A stretch of DNA of 64,000 nucleotides from Candidatus Poribacteria bacterium (GCA_958295945.1 OY282386.1:4954204-5018203); one strand, 5' to 3'. Shown: positions 1-9,018, numbered from the stretch's first letter. Program-made: numbers and translations. The notes: generated from the sequence alone by a model not told the origin.

Positions 1-118
1 AAATTTTGCGAAAAATGAGTTATTCTCTATTGAAAACGGTGTTTGCATGGCCAAAAGTTTGTAGGTAGCAACTTGAGTTATAATAAATAGTACATCAGAA
101 TTTACTAAGGAGCATTAA

Positions 119-1372
119 ATGGCAAAAAGGATAAGAATAGGACTAATCGGTTGCGGCATGATATCCGGTTCACACGTCAACGGATATTTAGCACATCCAC
201 AACAGGCAGAAATCGTCGCAGTATGCGATACGGTGGATGCAAACGCACAACGTAGAGCTGCAGAGGTACTATCTGGGGCAGAAAGCCGTGCGAACTCGGC
301 AACAGAGGAAGCAAAAAAAGCAGATTCCGCAGAAGCCAAAGAACATTTGAAAGTGAACGCCGCACGTTGGGCAGAATATAAAGATAACAGTGTCAAAATA
401 TACAGTGACTTCAATGAGATGATAAAGGAGTGTGATTTAGACGCAGTCAGTCTTGCCACTCCCCCATTCGTTCATGAAGCACCCACAGTGGCAGCAGCCA
501 ACGCAGGTCTCCATGTCTTCTGTGAAAAACCGATGGCACGCACGGCAACAGAAGCAAGAAACATGCGCGATGCAACTGACAAAGCAGGTGTGAAACTCGC
601 CTATCAGAGCGGTGGCACATGTCTCAACAAAACGAGTTATGCAATCCGTAAGTATGTCACTTCTGGAAAAATCGGTGATGTCCACTACGGTAGACTTACC
701 AGTTACCGTCTCCGTGGCAGACCCAATGTTGACATGTTCGGTTTCGGCAAATGGTTCCTAAACTCAGCATACAGCGGTGGTGGAACTACCTATGACACAG
801 GTGTCTACGACATCAACCGTTCCATCTATCTCCTCGGTTCACCACAACCTGCCACAATCAGCGGCATCGCATATCGCGGCATGCCTCCAGAATATACTGG
901 CGAAGAGATTAACGATGTTGAGGAATTTGTATCTGTGTTTGTCCGATTTACAAACGGAATGTCCTTTACGTATGAACACGGTTGGTCATGTAATATGGCA
1001 CAACAACCCCAAGGCATCTTCATTTTCGGTTCTAAAGGGTCGTTCAGTGGAGATAAACTCTTCCTTGAAAAAGGAAAATGGGAAACTGATGATCAAGGGA
1101 ATCGTAGACGATACCAAGGTCACCTTGAAGAAACACCCTTAGAACTTCCTGATAGGAGCTTCCCCGACAAATTCCGTGACTTTCTTGATGCCTGCAACAG
1201 TGATGCACAACCCGTTAGCAATAGTGATGTCGGTCTGAAAACCACAGAGATTATGAGCGGCGCGCTCCTATCTGCAAAACTGAAACGTGAAATTAGTGTG
1301 GAAGAGTTGTATGAAATAGAAGCACTCCGTACCGAACCGACACCAGGGTGGCCTATCCCAGCGAATATGTGA
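119..1372 (+). CDS. Gfo/Idh/MocA family NAD(P)-dependent oxidoreductase
   Basis: A 417-residue oxidoreductase expected to interconvert a sugar or cyclitol hydroxyl and ketone with NAD(P). The N-terminus carries the Rossmann fingerprint GLIGCGMISGSH (about residues 8-19), and the family EKPMA motif, whose Lys is the usual catalytic residue, lies near residue 137. A charged Ala/Glu-rich stretch near residues 45-80 is longer than usual between the first Rossmann strands. The ATG is preceded by AAGGAG at 7-base spacing. It lies 190 bases upstream of a molybdenum hydroxylase operon on the same strand, but co-transcription is not shown. The substrate cannot be read from sequence. Confidence 0.93.
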   Translation: MAKRIRIGLIGCGMISGSHVNGYLAHPQQAEIVAVCDTVDANAQRRAAEVLSGAESRANSATEEAKKADSAEAKEHLKVNAARWAEYKDNSVKIYSDFNEMIKECDLDAVSLATPPFVHEAPTVAAANAGLHVFCEKPMARTATEARNMRDATDKAGVKLAYQSGGTCLNKTSYAIRKYVTSGKIGDVHYGRLTSYRLRGRPNVDMFGFGKWFLNSAYSGGGTTYDTGVYDINRSIYLLGSPQPATISGIAYRGMPPEYTGEEINDVEEFVSVFVRFTNGMSFTYEHGWSCNMAQQPQGIFIFGSKGSFSGDKLFLEKGKWETDDQGNRRRYQGHLEETPLELPDRSFPDKFRDFLDACNSDAQPVSNSDVGLKTTEIMSGALLSAKLKREISVEELYEIEALRTEPTPGWPIPANM

Positions 1373-1561
1373 TAGTTACAAGAGGATTCCACAAACCTAT
1401 TGTGCAATCAATATATCAAAGTAAAACGGAATCGGCAGTTCTCTTTTGTTGAATGCAGCACAGGATTTAGGTTGACAAATACGCTGTAATTGGGTATCCT
1501 TATAAGTAAGAAAACATTAGATCTATTGTCGTTAAATAATAAATGAAACGGAGGAACAGAT

Positions 1562-2410
1562 GTGAAAAGTTTTGAATATTTTGAACCGACCACCCTCGCG
1601 GAAGCATCTCGTCTTTTTGCAGAAGAACACGCACAACTCCTCGCTGGCGGGACAGACCTCGTTATCGGCATGAAGGCATATACCGAAACACCGCAATCCG
1701 TAATCAGTTTGCAGAAAATCCAAGGATTAGACACCATAACATCCGATTCTGATGGTAGTATAACTATCGGCGCGATGACAAAAGTGCGTGATGTTGAATT
1801 GTCCGATGATGTCCAAAAACACCACACAGCATTAGCAGAAGGCGCGTCGGAAATCGGATCCATTCAGATTCGCAATCTCGCAACTATCGGTGGAAACATC
1901 GCGCACGCATCCCCTGCAGCAGATACGGTTGCGGGTCTCCTCGTTGCTGATGCACGAGTTGACATCGCAAGTGCTGATGGAGGAAGATCAGTACCAATCA
2001 ATGAACTTTTCACAGGACCAGGACAAACAGTCCTAAAACCCGGTGAGATCATCACACAATTCCGTCTACCGAGTCCTGCATCTGGTTCCCACTATATCAA
2101 ACACAAAATTCGTGAAGTCATGGACTTAGCATTCATCGGTGTGGCATCCGCTGTCAATGTTGACAACGGAACGATTACGGATGCCAGAATTGGACTCGCC
2201 GCTGTGGCTCCCACTCCTATCCGAGCGACTGAAGCGGAAGATCTCCTAAAAGGGAAAGAAATCACATCTGAACTTCTGGAACAAGCAGGTGAAGCAGCTG
2301 CAGCTGCAACCAGTCCAATATCCGATCTACGTTGCTCCGCTGAACACCGCAAGGAAATGGTTAATGTCTTTACAAGACGAACCTTACAACTCGCTATAGA
2401 CAGAGCATAA
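1562..2410 (+). CDS. Molybdenum hydroxylase FAD-binding subunit (CoxM/XdhB type)
   Basis: This 282-residue protein is the medium, flavin-binding subunit of a xanthine dehydrogenase/CO dehydrogenase-type enzyme. It passes electrons from the 2Fe-2S subunit to FAD. Two family FAD motifs are visible, LLAGGTDLVIGMK (about residues 29-41) and TIGGNIAHASPAAD (about 110-123), followed by the CO_deh_flav_C region. Translation probably starts at GTG 1562, with GGAGG a few bases upstream. The 2Fe-2S subunit, a zinc-ribbon protein and the Mo subunit follow on the same strand with short gaps, so this is the first gene of a small operon. Length is normal for the family. Confidence 0.95.
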   Translation: MKSFEYFEPTTLAEASRLFAEEHAQLLAGGTDLVIGMKAYTETPQSVISLQKIQGLDTITSDSDGSITIGAMTKVRDVELSDDVQKHHTALAEGASEIGSIQIRNLATIGGNIAHASPAADTVAGLLVADARVDIASADGGRSVPINELFTGPGQTVLKPGEIITQFRLPSPASGSHYIKHKIREVMDLAFIGVASAVNVDNGTITDARIGLAAVAPTPIRATEAEDLLKGKEITSELLEQAGEAAAAATSPISDLRCSAEHRKEMVNVFTRRTLQLAIDRA

Positions 2411-2471
2411 GGAAATTGCATTTATATTTTAGTAAACTCTTTATATCGCAACTATGAAACAAGGAGAAAAA

Positions 2472-2987
2472 ATGTCACGTTCTAATACAAGTTTTGGCTT
2501 GCAAACTTCGCCAAAACACCCTGTCAGTCTAAAAGTTAATGGAGATGAACACGATTTGCTGATTGAACCACGCAAAACGCTACTTGCAGTGCTTCGTGAT
2601 ACAATCGGTTTGACAGGAACTAAAGAAGGATGTAGCACGGGAGACTGCGGTGCATGCACCGTCATCGTTGATGGAAAAGCGGTCACATCCTGTATGGTAC
2701 TTGGCGTTACCGCCTCTGGAAAAGAAATCACTACTATTGAAGGTTTAGCCAGCGAAGGTGAACTCCATCCTATTCAACAAGCATTTATTGATACCGGTGG
2801 TTACCAGTGCGGATTTTGCACACCGGGGTTTATCATGGCATCAAAAGCACTTGTAGACGAAAATCCAAATCGGACTGAAGAAGAATTCAGATTTGCACTT
2901 GGTGGCAACATCTGTCGGTGCACTGGATACACAAAAATTCTTGAAGCCGTTCTACAAGCAGCAGAAGAGATACATACTAACTCATAA
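2472..2987 (+). CDS. Molybdenum hydroxylase 2Fe-2S subunit (CoxS/XdhC type)
   Basis: Small iron-sulfur subunit of a Mo hydroxylase, 171 residues from the chosen start. The plant-type ferredoxin cluster motif GCSTGDCGACTV with a later Cys appears first, then the helical second-cluster motif CGFCTPG with GGNICRCTGY. All eight expected cluster cysteines are visible. An in-frame ATG at 2454 would add six residues, but AAGGAG at 2461-2466 ideally positions ribosomes at ATG 2472, so that start is preferred. It carries electrons between the Mo cofactor in the large subunit and FAD in the medium subunit. The gene lies 61 bases after the FAD subunit. Confidence 0.95.
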   Translation: MSRSNTSFGLQTSPKHPVSLKVNGDEHDLLIEPRKTLLAVLRDTIGLTGTKEGCSTGDCGACTVIVDGKAVTSCMVLGVTASGKEITTIEGLASEGELHPIQQAFIDTGGYQCGFCTPGFIMASKALVDENPNRTEEEFRFALGGNICRCTGYTKILEAVLQAAEEIHTNS

Positions 2988-3032
2988 AGAACAAGCAGAA
3001 TAAATCTGCCGAAATTGAAAAAGGAGAAAAAG

Positions 3033-3275
3033 ATGGCAAAAACACATCGTGGATCAGGAATCAGACACCTATACATCGATCCCAATGGCAATGTCCATGA
3101 AGGCATATACAACAACGGACGTGGAACATGTCCCGCTTGTGGACGGACAGGTGTAAAGGTGCTTTATTCACGCGAAGTGGATGAACAGACATTCAATGTT
3201 TGCAAGAGATGTAATACTGCCATTGGACGTGGGAAAATACAAATCCCCACTACCGCCAATGTTGCAGAAGCGTAG
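3033..3275 (+). CDS. Small zinc-ribbon protein inside the Mo-hydroxylase operon
   Basis: An 80-residue protein of unknown function. Two CxxC knuckles, CPACGRTG (about residues 33-40) and CKRCN (about 57-61), are 24 residues apart, the spacing of a zinc ribbon. The N-terminal half contains HLYIDPNGNVHEG and the C-terminus is short and probably disordered. AAGGAG lies 7 bases before ATG 3033. It sits between the 2Fe-2S and Mo subunit genes with gaps of 45 and 36 bases, all with good ribosome sites, so it should be co-translated with them. An assembly, metal-handling or electron-transfer accessory role is inference from position only. I do not recognise a named family. Confidence 0.85.
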   Translation: MAKTHRGSGIRHLYIDPNGNVHEGIYNNGRGTCPACGRTGVKVLYSREVDEQTFNVCKRCNTAIGRGKIQIPTTANVAEA

Positions 3276-3311
3276 TTATAAAGAGATTATAAACGGAGAA
3301 AGGAGAATTGC

Positions 3312-5615
3312 ATGTCAGATTATTCGGTTGTCGGTAAAAAACTACCGCGCGTGGATGCAGTTGAAAAAGTTACGGGTGCAGCACAATATGGTGCAGATAT
3401 TCATCCTGCTGGTATGCTCTATGGCAAAATCGTTCGTAGCAAACACGCGCACGCGAATATCCTCAGTATTGACACAAGTGAAGCAGAAAAACTCCCTGGA
3501 GTCAGGGCAATTGTCACACAAGACGATGTACCAAGCGGACGACGTGTCTTCGCTACGGATAAAGTGCTTTACTTGGGTGAACCCCTCGCTGCTGTTGCTG
3601 CTACAGACGCAGATGTTGCTAAAGAAGCCGCAGAACTCATCAAAATTGAATATGAAGTACTACCGGTTGTGCAGGATGTCATGGAATCGATAAAACCATC
3701 TGCTCCTCGTTTGCGCGGAGATGACACAAAAGATGGTCCAAACCGTCGAAACATCAACGCAAAAATAAAGGAACTGTCTGATGCTGATTCAGGTGGCAAT
3801 AACGATACAATTCGAAAACTTCAGGCAGAATTAGATAAATATTCTGATGAAATTTACTACAATATTTCTGCAGAAACGCACACAGAAGCTGGAGATGTTG
3901 AAAAAGGGTTTGCTGAATCTGATGTTGTCGTTGAAGATACTTATGTGATCCCTCGTGTCCATCAAACATACATGGAACCGCATGTCTCAGTAGCAAGTGC
4001 AGATTCTTCTGGTAAGGTCACGGTGTGGGCATCTACACAAGGTCCTTTTGCTATCCGATCAGGTATCGCTGGCACACTCGGTATTCCTCTCACACAAATC
4101 AACGTCATCGGAACTACGATGGGTGGCGGCTTTGGTGGACGTTTTGGCGTGATTATTACGCACGTTCCTGCTGTGCTGCTATCACAAAAAGCCGGACGAC
4201 CCGTACGTGTGCAAATGACGCGGGAAGAAGAATTCCTTGATGGTAGACCAGCACCCGGATGTGTAATCAAAATCAAAACAGGTGCAACAAAAGACGGTCA
4301 GATTCTTGCGCGACAAGCACTTGCATTTTGGGATTCCGGTTCTGTCTCTGGTGCCTCTATCGGAAGTACCATCAGAGTCCGCGGTGTCTACAAGATACCG
4401 AACATCAAAGTAGACGCTTACGGTGTGCATACAAACAAATCTGGAACTGCTGCATATAGAGCACCCGGTGCACCGCAAGCCATTTTCGCGGGTGAATCCC
4501 AACTTGACGATATTGCTGAAAAAATTGGTATGGATCCTGTCAAATTCCGTCTGATGAATATGCGTGAAGAAGGAGACGCTGTTCCAGCAGGTGGCAGTGA
4601 ACCCAAAGTCGGATACAAGGAAACTTTAGAAGCAGTTGCCGATGCAGCTGGTTGGTGGGATCGCGAAACAGACGATAACCAAGGATGGGGAGTCGCTGTC
4701 GGTGATTGGACAAATGGATGCGGTCCTGGTGGTGTTTATGTTTCTGTCCACGAAGATGGAAGTGCCCGGATCTTCCACGGTTCTATGGATATAACAGGTA
4801 CAGATACCGCAATCACACAGATTATCGCTGAAATCCTGACCGTTCCGTACGAAAGCGTAACAATCCGACGTGGAGATACAGACTCAGCACCTTATTCTAC
4901 AGGTTCAGGCGGTAGCGTGGTAACCTTCACAATGGGTAACACCGCAAAACTCGCGGCAGAAGATGCACGTAGACGCATTCTTGAACTCGCTGCTGAACGG
5001 CTAAACACAAACGAGGATAACCTTGAGTTGAAAGACGGTGGTGTTCATCTTATTACAGCAGACCCACCGAAATCCATCTCTTTAGGTGAACTTGCAGCAT
5101 ATAGTCTCTCAACGACAGGTGGTCCGATTGTCGGTAAAGGTTCCTTCGCACGGCAACCAAGCACACCCGCTCTCGCCGCTCAAATTGCTAAAGTTGAAGT
5201 GGATCCTGACACCGGCAGAACCAGAGTCCTCAAACTTGTTGCTTCTCAAGATGTAGGGTTTGCCATAAATCCGATGGCAGTTGAAGGGCAAATTGAAGGC
5301 GGTGTAGTACAAGGTTATGCTTGGGCAATGATGGAAGAAATGCAATACGGTGAAAACGGAAACGTCAATCCCGGATTCGTAGATTACCGTGTACCAACCT
5401 CTGCTGACCTACCCACTGTTGAATCTGTGATCGTAGAAGTTCCCGCACCGAATGGTCCTTATGGTGCCAAAGGTGTTGGTGAACCACCTATCACGCCAAC
5501 ATTGGCAACAATGGCAAATGCTGTCAAAAATGCTATCGGTATCCGTGTCACAGAGCTGCCAATTAAACCAGAAAAGGTTGTTGACGCGTTGAAGAATAAT
5601 GGACAGGGAGCGTAG
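3312..5615 (+). CDS. Molybdenum hydroxylase large subunit (molybdopterin-binding, CoxL/XdhA type)
   Basis: The 767-residue catalytic subunit binds the molybdopterin cofactor and hydroxylates an aldehyde or N-heterocycle. The first domain (about residues 1-125) has the aldehyde-oxidase a/b-hammerhead pattern. Mo-cofactor motifs GGGFGGRFG (about 274-282) and AYRAPGAPQ (about 381-389) follow, and the C-terminal GAKGVGEPP carries the expected catalytic Glu. It lacks the AYRCSFR loop of true CO dehydrogenase, so a CO substrate is unlikely. A hydrophilic insert of about 60 residues near positions 130-190 separates the first and second domains. AAAGGAG precedes the ATG. It is the last gene of the operon. 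Confidence 0.95.
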   Translation: MSDYSVVGKKLPRVDAVEKVTGAAQYGADIHPAGMLYGKIVRSKHAHANILSIDTSEAEKLPGVRAIVTQDDVPSGRRVFATDKVLYLGEPLAAVAATDADVAKEAAELIKIEYEVLPVVQDVMESIKPSAPRLRGDDTKDGPNRRNINAKIKELSDADSGGNNDTIRKLQAELDKYSDEIYYNISAETHTEAGDVEKGFAESDVVVEDTYVIPRVHQTYMEPHVSVASADSSGKVTVWASTQGPFAIRSGIAGTLGIPLTQINVIGTTMGGGFGGRFGVIITHVPAVLLSQKAGRPVRVQMTREEEFLDGRPAPGCVIKIKTGATKDGQILARQALAFWDSGSVSGASIGSTIRVRGVYKIPNIKVDAYGVHTNKSGTAAYRAPGAPQAIFAGESQLDDIAEKIGMDPVKFRLMNMREEGDAVPAGGSEPKVGYKETLEAVADAAGWWDRETDDNQGWGVAVGDWTNGCGPGGVYVSVHEDGSARIFHGSMDITGTDTAITQIIAEILTVPYESVTIRRGDTDSAPYSTGSGGSVVTFTMGNTAKLAAEDARRRILELAAERLNTNEDNLELKDGGVHLITADPPKSISLGELAAYSLSTTGGPIVGKGSFARQPSTPALAAQIAKVEVDPDTGRTRVLKLVASQDVGFAINPMAVEGQIEGGVVQGYAWAMMEEMQYGENGNVNPGFVDYRVPTSADLPTVESVIVEVPAPNGPYGAKGVGEPPITPTLATMANAVKNAIGIRVTELPIKPEKVVDALKNNGQGA

Positions 5616-5629
5616 TTTTTCTCAAAAAG

Positions 5630-5661
5630 GTATTTGCGAGGTATAAATACCTCGCAAATAC
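5630..5661 (+). repeat. Perfect 15-bp palindromic hairpin after the Mo-hydroxylase operon
   Basis: GTATTTGCGAGGTAT and its exact complement are separated by two bases, 14 bases after the large-subunit stop codon. No T tract follows on the plus strand, so classic intrinsic termination is uncertain. The GCGAGGT core recurs in the hairpins at 9980 and 18722, which suggests a dispersed palindromic repeat. Confidence 0.8.
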
Positions 5662-5685
5662 AAGACTTCACAGAAATATCATAGC

Positions 5686-6438
5686 ATGAAAAATTACGCG
5701 TCAATAAAACCACCAGTCTATGTTGAAACATCTGTCGTGAGTTATTTAACCTCACGACTGAGCGATAATGTTCTTAAACTATCTCGCCAACAAGCCATAC
5801 GACATTTATGGGGTGAGTATTCTGATTACTTTGAGTTTATTGTTTCAGATTTAGTTGTCCCTGAAATTGAACGGGGTGATGAAAGTGAAGTCCAACAAAG
5901 GATTAGGACTGTAGTCAATTTAACGACATTGCAAACAACATCAACGTCAAACAGACTTGCACAACTCTTGATAGATTTCGGTGCATTGCCAGAAAAAGCA
6001 TGGACAGATGCTCAACATATATCAATTGCAACAGTAAACAGTCTTGACTACCTAATTTCATGGAATTTTAAACATATTGTTAATGAAACAATGAGGGGAT
6101 ATATTGACAAAGTTTGTCGAAACGCAGGTTATTCACCTACAAACTTGTGTACACCTCTTACACTTATTGAGGATATCCAAATGAAAGAAAAACCTGACAC
6201 TCAGACTGATCCTATACTTGAAGAATATTATAGGATGAAAGAAGAATTCAATGCCCAATTCAACTCAATGGAGGAACTTTCTGAATATTTGAAAGAATTT
6301 AATAAGAAAGAGAAAGCACGCGGGAGGAAATACCGACCCACGCCGCCGCCTCCACCTGATTTTGAAAGAAACATAGAAAAAATGTATAAAGAACTTGCTA
6401 TCAAAAGGGAACAGGAAGATAAAATTTCTGATGAATAG
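5686..6438 (+). CDS. PIN-domain nuclease (VapC-like) with fused antitoxin-like C-terminus
   Basis: Residues 1 to about 160 form a PIN domain, a Mg-dependent RNase fold used by VapC toxins. The start VYVETSVVSYL carries the first acidic residue, PEIERGDE the middle one, and TDAQHISIA with the LISWNFKHI strand the last. From Met166 (ATG at 6181) the sequence becomes DPILEEYYRMKEEFNAQF with a charged helical tail and a PPPPP run. That looks like a separate small antitoxin normally encoded beside such PIN toxins. A weak ribosome site (GAGG) precedes ATG 6181, so internal initiation could also yield free antitoxin. No other antitoxin gene is adjacent. Toxicity is not demonstrated. Confidence 0.85.
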   Translation: MKNYASIKPPVYVETSVVSYLTSRLSDNVLKLSRQQAIRHLWGEYSDYFEFIVSDLVVPEIERGDESEVQQRIRTVVNLTTLQTTSTSNRLAQLLIDFGALPEKAWTDAQHISIATVNSLDYLISWNFKHIVNETMRGYIDKVCRNAGYSPTNLCTPLTLIEDIQMKEKPDTQTDPILEEYYRMKEEFNAQFNSMEELSEYLKEFNKKEKARGRKYRPTPPPPPDFERNIEKMYKELAIKREQEDKISDE

Positions 6439-6502
6439 TTGTGAATTTGTTAGTTATCACATTTTATTGATAAATTGTTCATATTAGGAAATATTATAAC
6501 TT

Positions 6503-7219
6503 ATGTTAGACAAAATAAGAAACAAGCACTACGAAAAACTGGATTGGACATACCACGAAGGAAAAGGCAACAGAATCGTAGTCATTGGACACGGTGTCAC
6601 TGGCAACAAAGATAGACCTGCACTCGTCTCTCTTGCAGAAGGACTTTCAGATGCTGGAATCTCTGCCTTACGCTTTTCATTCTCTGGCAACGGTGAATCT
6701 GATGGTAAATTCACAGACTCAACCATCACAAAAGAAGTAGCAGACCTCGGTAGCGTCCTTGATGTCCTAACGGACCGCAAAATTTGTTATGTCGGGCATA
6801 GTATGGGTGGGGCAGTCGGTGTACTACGTGCCGCTGTCGATGAACGAATTGAAGTTCTCGTCTCACTTGCAGGCATGGTGCATACCAATGATTTCGCTGT
6901 CAGAGAATTTGGAGAGGTTACTCCCGACCAAGGTTTTATGTGGAACGAACCGGATTGTCCGCTCTCACAACTATATATGGATGACATGGCAATGATTAAT
7001 AGTGTCGCAAAACATGCAAGTAAATTTGGTGGTCCATGGCTATTAGTTCACGGATCAGAAGACGACATCGTTCCAATCCAAGATAGTATTGATGTCCTTC
7101 AGTTTGCAAATGAACCCACAGAACTCCTTGAGCTTGAAGGTGCCGACCATGTTTTCTCTGGTGAATCAACGAACATCATGGTTGAAAACGTCGTGAAGTG
7201 GATTAATCAGAAGTTGTAG
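6503..7219 (+). CDS. Alpha/beta hydrolase, serine esterase/lipase type
   Basis: A 238-residue single-domain alpha/beta hydrolase. The oxyanion segment is GHGVTGNKDRP (about residues 29-39), the nucleophile elbow GHSMGG (about 98-103), and the acid and His fall in GSEDDIVP and ADHVFSG near the C-terminus, giving a complete Ser-Asp-His triad. There is no signal peptide, so it should be cytoplasmic. The size and lid-poor layout resemble small carboxylesterases that act on acylated metabolites, but the substrate is unknown. It is followed 37 bases later by a sugar isomerase gene on the same strand. Confidence 0.9.
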   Translation: MLDKIRNKHYEKLDWTYHEGKGNRIVVIGHGVTGNKDRPALVSLAEGLSDAGISALRFSFSGNGESDGKFTDSTITKEVADLGSVLDVLTDRKICYVGHSMGGAVGVLRAAVDERIEVLVSLAGMVHTNDFAVREFGEVTPDQGFMWNEPDCPLSQLYMDDMAMINSVAKHASKFGGPWLLVHGSEDDIVPIQDSIDVLQFANEPTELLELEGADHVFSGESTNIMVENVVKWINQKL

Positions 7220-7256
7220 ACACCATTTAGTCCCATTATTAATTTGGAGTTTTTTC

Positions 7257-8081
7257 ATGCCATCACCCCGCTTATCTGTCTCATCGTGGAGTTTACATCG
7301 CCAACTCGGAAAACCAGCATTTACCGGTTCCGGACATGACATGCACATTCCTATTGAAACTCACAATAACGGTCTTATTTCGCTCTTGGATTTGCCCATG
7401 CGCATTTTTGAATTTGGCATCAGGACCTTTGAACTTTGTCATTTCCACATGCCTTCAGTTGATAAATCATATCTGTCCGAACTCCGTGCCGCACTCCAAG
7501 ATGCTGACCTTGAACTTTTCTCATTATTAATAGACGATGGAGACATCACACATCCCACTGATGCAGAACGAGACATCGCATGGATTGAAAAATGGATTGA
7601 CATAGCAGGTGAACTTGGTGCAGAATGTGCCCGCGTCATCGGTGGAAAAGCGGAACCGTCAGAAGATACCTTAGCACAAAGCCAAAACGCACTTTCCCGA
7701 CTCACCGAACGAGCAGAAAATGCTGGTATACGTTTGATGACCGAAAACTGGTTCTCTATCTTTTCCACACCCGATAACGTTAAAACCATTTTAGATGGAT
7801 TAGATGATAAAGTCGGGTTATGTCTTGATTTCGGCAATTGGCGTGGTGAGACAAAATACGATGACTTAGCAGAAATTGCACCATTAGCTGAATCCTGTCA
7901 TACCAAAGCACATTTTGATGCCATCCGTGAAATTGACAAAGAAGATTACGTCCAATGCCTTGAACTTACGCAGAAAGCCGGTTTTGCTGGACCGCACACC
8001 CTTATCTACGACGGACCGGGTGATGACGAATGGGAAGGATTGGCTATTGAACGTGAAGTTGTGCGTCCATTCCTTAACTAA
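7257..8081 (+). CDS. Sugar phosphate isomerase/epimerase (xylose isomerase-like TIM barrel)
   Basis: A 274-residue protein of the AP-endonuclease-2/xylose isomerase-like TIM barrel family, which binds a divalent metal and isomerises or epimerises sugars. The opening LSVSSWSLHRQLGKP, the metal-ligand strand MTENWFS (about residues 161-167), GLCLDFGNW (about 187-195) and CHTKAHFD (about 215-222) supply the expected Glu, Asp and His ligands. GGAG lies 8 bases before the ATG. Two further members of this superfamily are in the window (23708 and 51466), consistent with varied sugar catabolism. Confidence 0.92.
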   Translation: MPSPRLSVSSWSLHRQLGKPAFTGSGHDMHIPIETHNNGLISLLDLPMRIFEFGIRTFELCHFHMPSVDKSYLSELRAALQDADLELFSLLIDDGDITHPTDAERDIAWIEKWIDIAGELGAECARVIGGKAEPSEDTLAQSQNALSRLTERAENAGIRLMTENWFSIFSTPDNVKTILDGLDDKVGLCLDFGNWRGETKYDDLAEIAPLAESCHTKAHFDAIREIDKEDYVQCLELTQKAGFAGPHTLIYDGPGDDEWEGLAIEREVVRPFLN

Positions 8082-8184
8082 GGTGGCGTTTTAGCGTTAG
8101 TATAATGGAAATTACAATCCTATAGCCTTAGTGAATCGCTTACCCGTAAGAAATCAGCGAGTTAGGAATTGAGGAGAAAATAAG

Positions 8185-8982
8185 ATGAATAACGAATTTA
8201 TCTCAATGATGACAGAACGCATCGTGCAAGAATATGACCCCTTGCAGATTATTCTCTTCGGTTCGCAAGCAAGAGGGAATGCAGATCAAAATAGTGACAT
8301 AGATCTTCTCGTAGTTTTTCCAGAACTCTCTGATAAACGGAAAACTGCCATTGATATTATGCATAATCTGTCCGACATACCCGTACCGAAGGACATCCTT
8401 GTCTCAACACCTGAAGAACTTGAACGCCACCGCACGCGGATCGGTTCGGTGCTGCGTTACGCCCAACAGGAAGGTAAAGTCCTTTGGAAAAGTTGGAATA
8501 CAGATGCAAGCAAATCTGATCCATCCTATGATATGTCTATCAAAGAGGAAAAATCAGATATGCAAACAGCAGATAGACTTGAAGATACCACCCGATGGCT
8601 GCGCTATGCTGAGGAAGATTTGACAACCGCTGAAATGCTTTTGAGTCAGCAGCAGATTCCGCCTCGTCAAGCGTGTTGGTTTGCACAACAAAGTGCTGAA
8701 AAGGCGTTAAAAGCAGCATTAATTTTCTTACAGATCGACTTTCATAGAACACATAACTTAAATGATCTGCGGGACATGGTGCCTGAGAGTTGGCAACTCA
8801 AAACCGCGTATCCAAACCTGTCGAATTTAACCCGTTGGGCAGTTGAGGCACGCTACCCAGAGACCATGCAAGAAGCCACGAACACAGAGGCATCTGAAGC
8901 AGTTAAACAAGCACGATCCATCTGGAATTCTGTATCTAATGCACTTGAAGAACACGGTTATACTATAGAACAAGACCTATGA
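8185..8982 (+). CDS. MNT-HEPN fusion protein (nucleotidyltransferase plus HEPN domain)
   Basis: Residues 1 to about 105 are a minimal nucleotidyltransferase with LFGSQARGNADQNSDIDLLV, which contains the GSx10DxD catalytic signature. Residues from about 130 onward are a HEPN domain, with WLRYAEEDL, a conserved AEKALKA helix and the RTHNLNDL motif. These two domains are usually separate adjacent genes forming a type VII toxin-antitoxin pair, in which MNT adenylylates HEPN and silences its RNase activity. Here one 265-residue chain carries both. GAGGAG precedes the ATG. A non-toxic nucleotide-modifying role remains possible. Confidence 0.9.
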   Translation: MNNEFISMMTERIVQEYDPLQIILFGSQARGNADQNSDIDLLVVFPELSDKRKTAIDIMHNLSDIPVPKDILVSTPEELERHRTRIGSVLRYAQQEGKVLWKSWNTDASKSDPSYDMSIKEEKSDMQTADRLEDTTRWLRYAEEDLTTAEMLLSQQQIPPRQACWFAQQSAEKALKAALIFLQIDFHRTHNLNDLRDMVPESWQLKTAYPNLSNLTRWAVEARYPETMQEATNTEASEAVKQARSIWNSVSNALEEHGYTIEQDL

Positions 8983-9018
8983 TTCGTTGAAAATGAAGAA
9001 TAGGCAAATGGATAAAGC

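Noticed and set aside
3181-3693. 170-codon frame overlapping the Mo-hydroxylase genes
   Set aside because: Shadow of the zinc-ribbon and large-subunit genes, both with clear domains.
3312-5615. Carbon monoxide dehydrogenase large subunit
   Set aside because: The AYRCSFR active-site loop of CO dehydrogenase is absent; AYRAPGAPQ points to another Mo hydroxylase.
5630-5661. Intrinsic terminator of the Mo-hydroxylase operon
   Set aside because: The stem is perfect but no T tract follows on the plus strand, and the core recurs elsewhere, so it was listed as a repeat.
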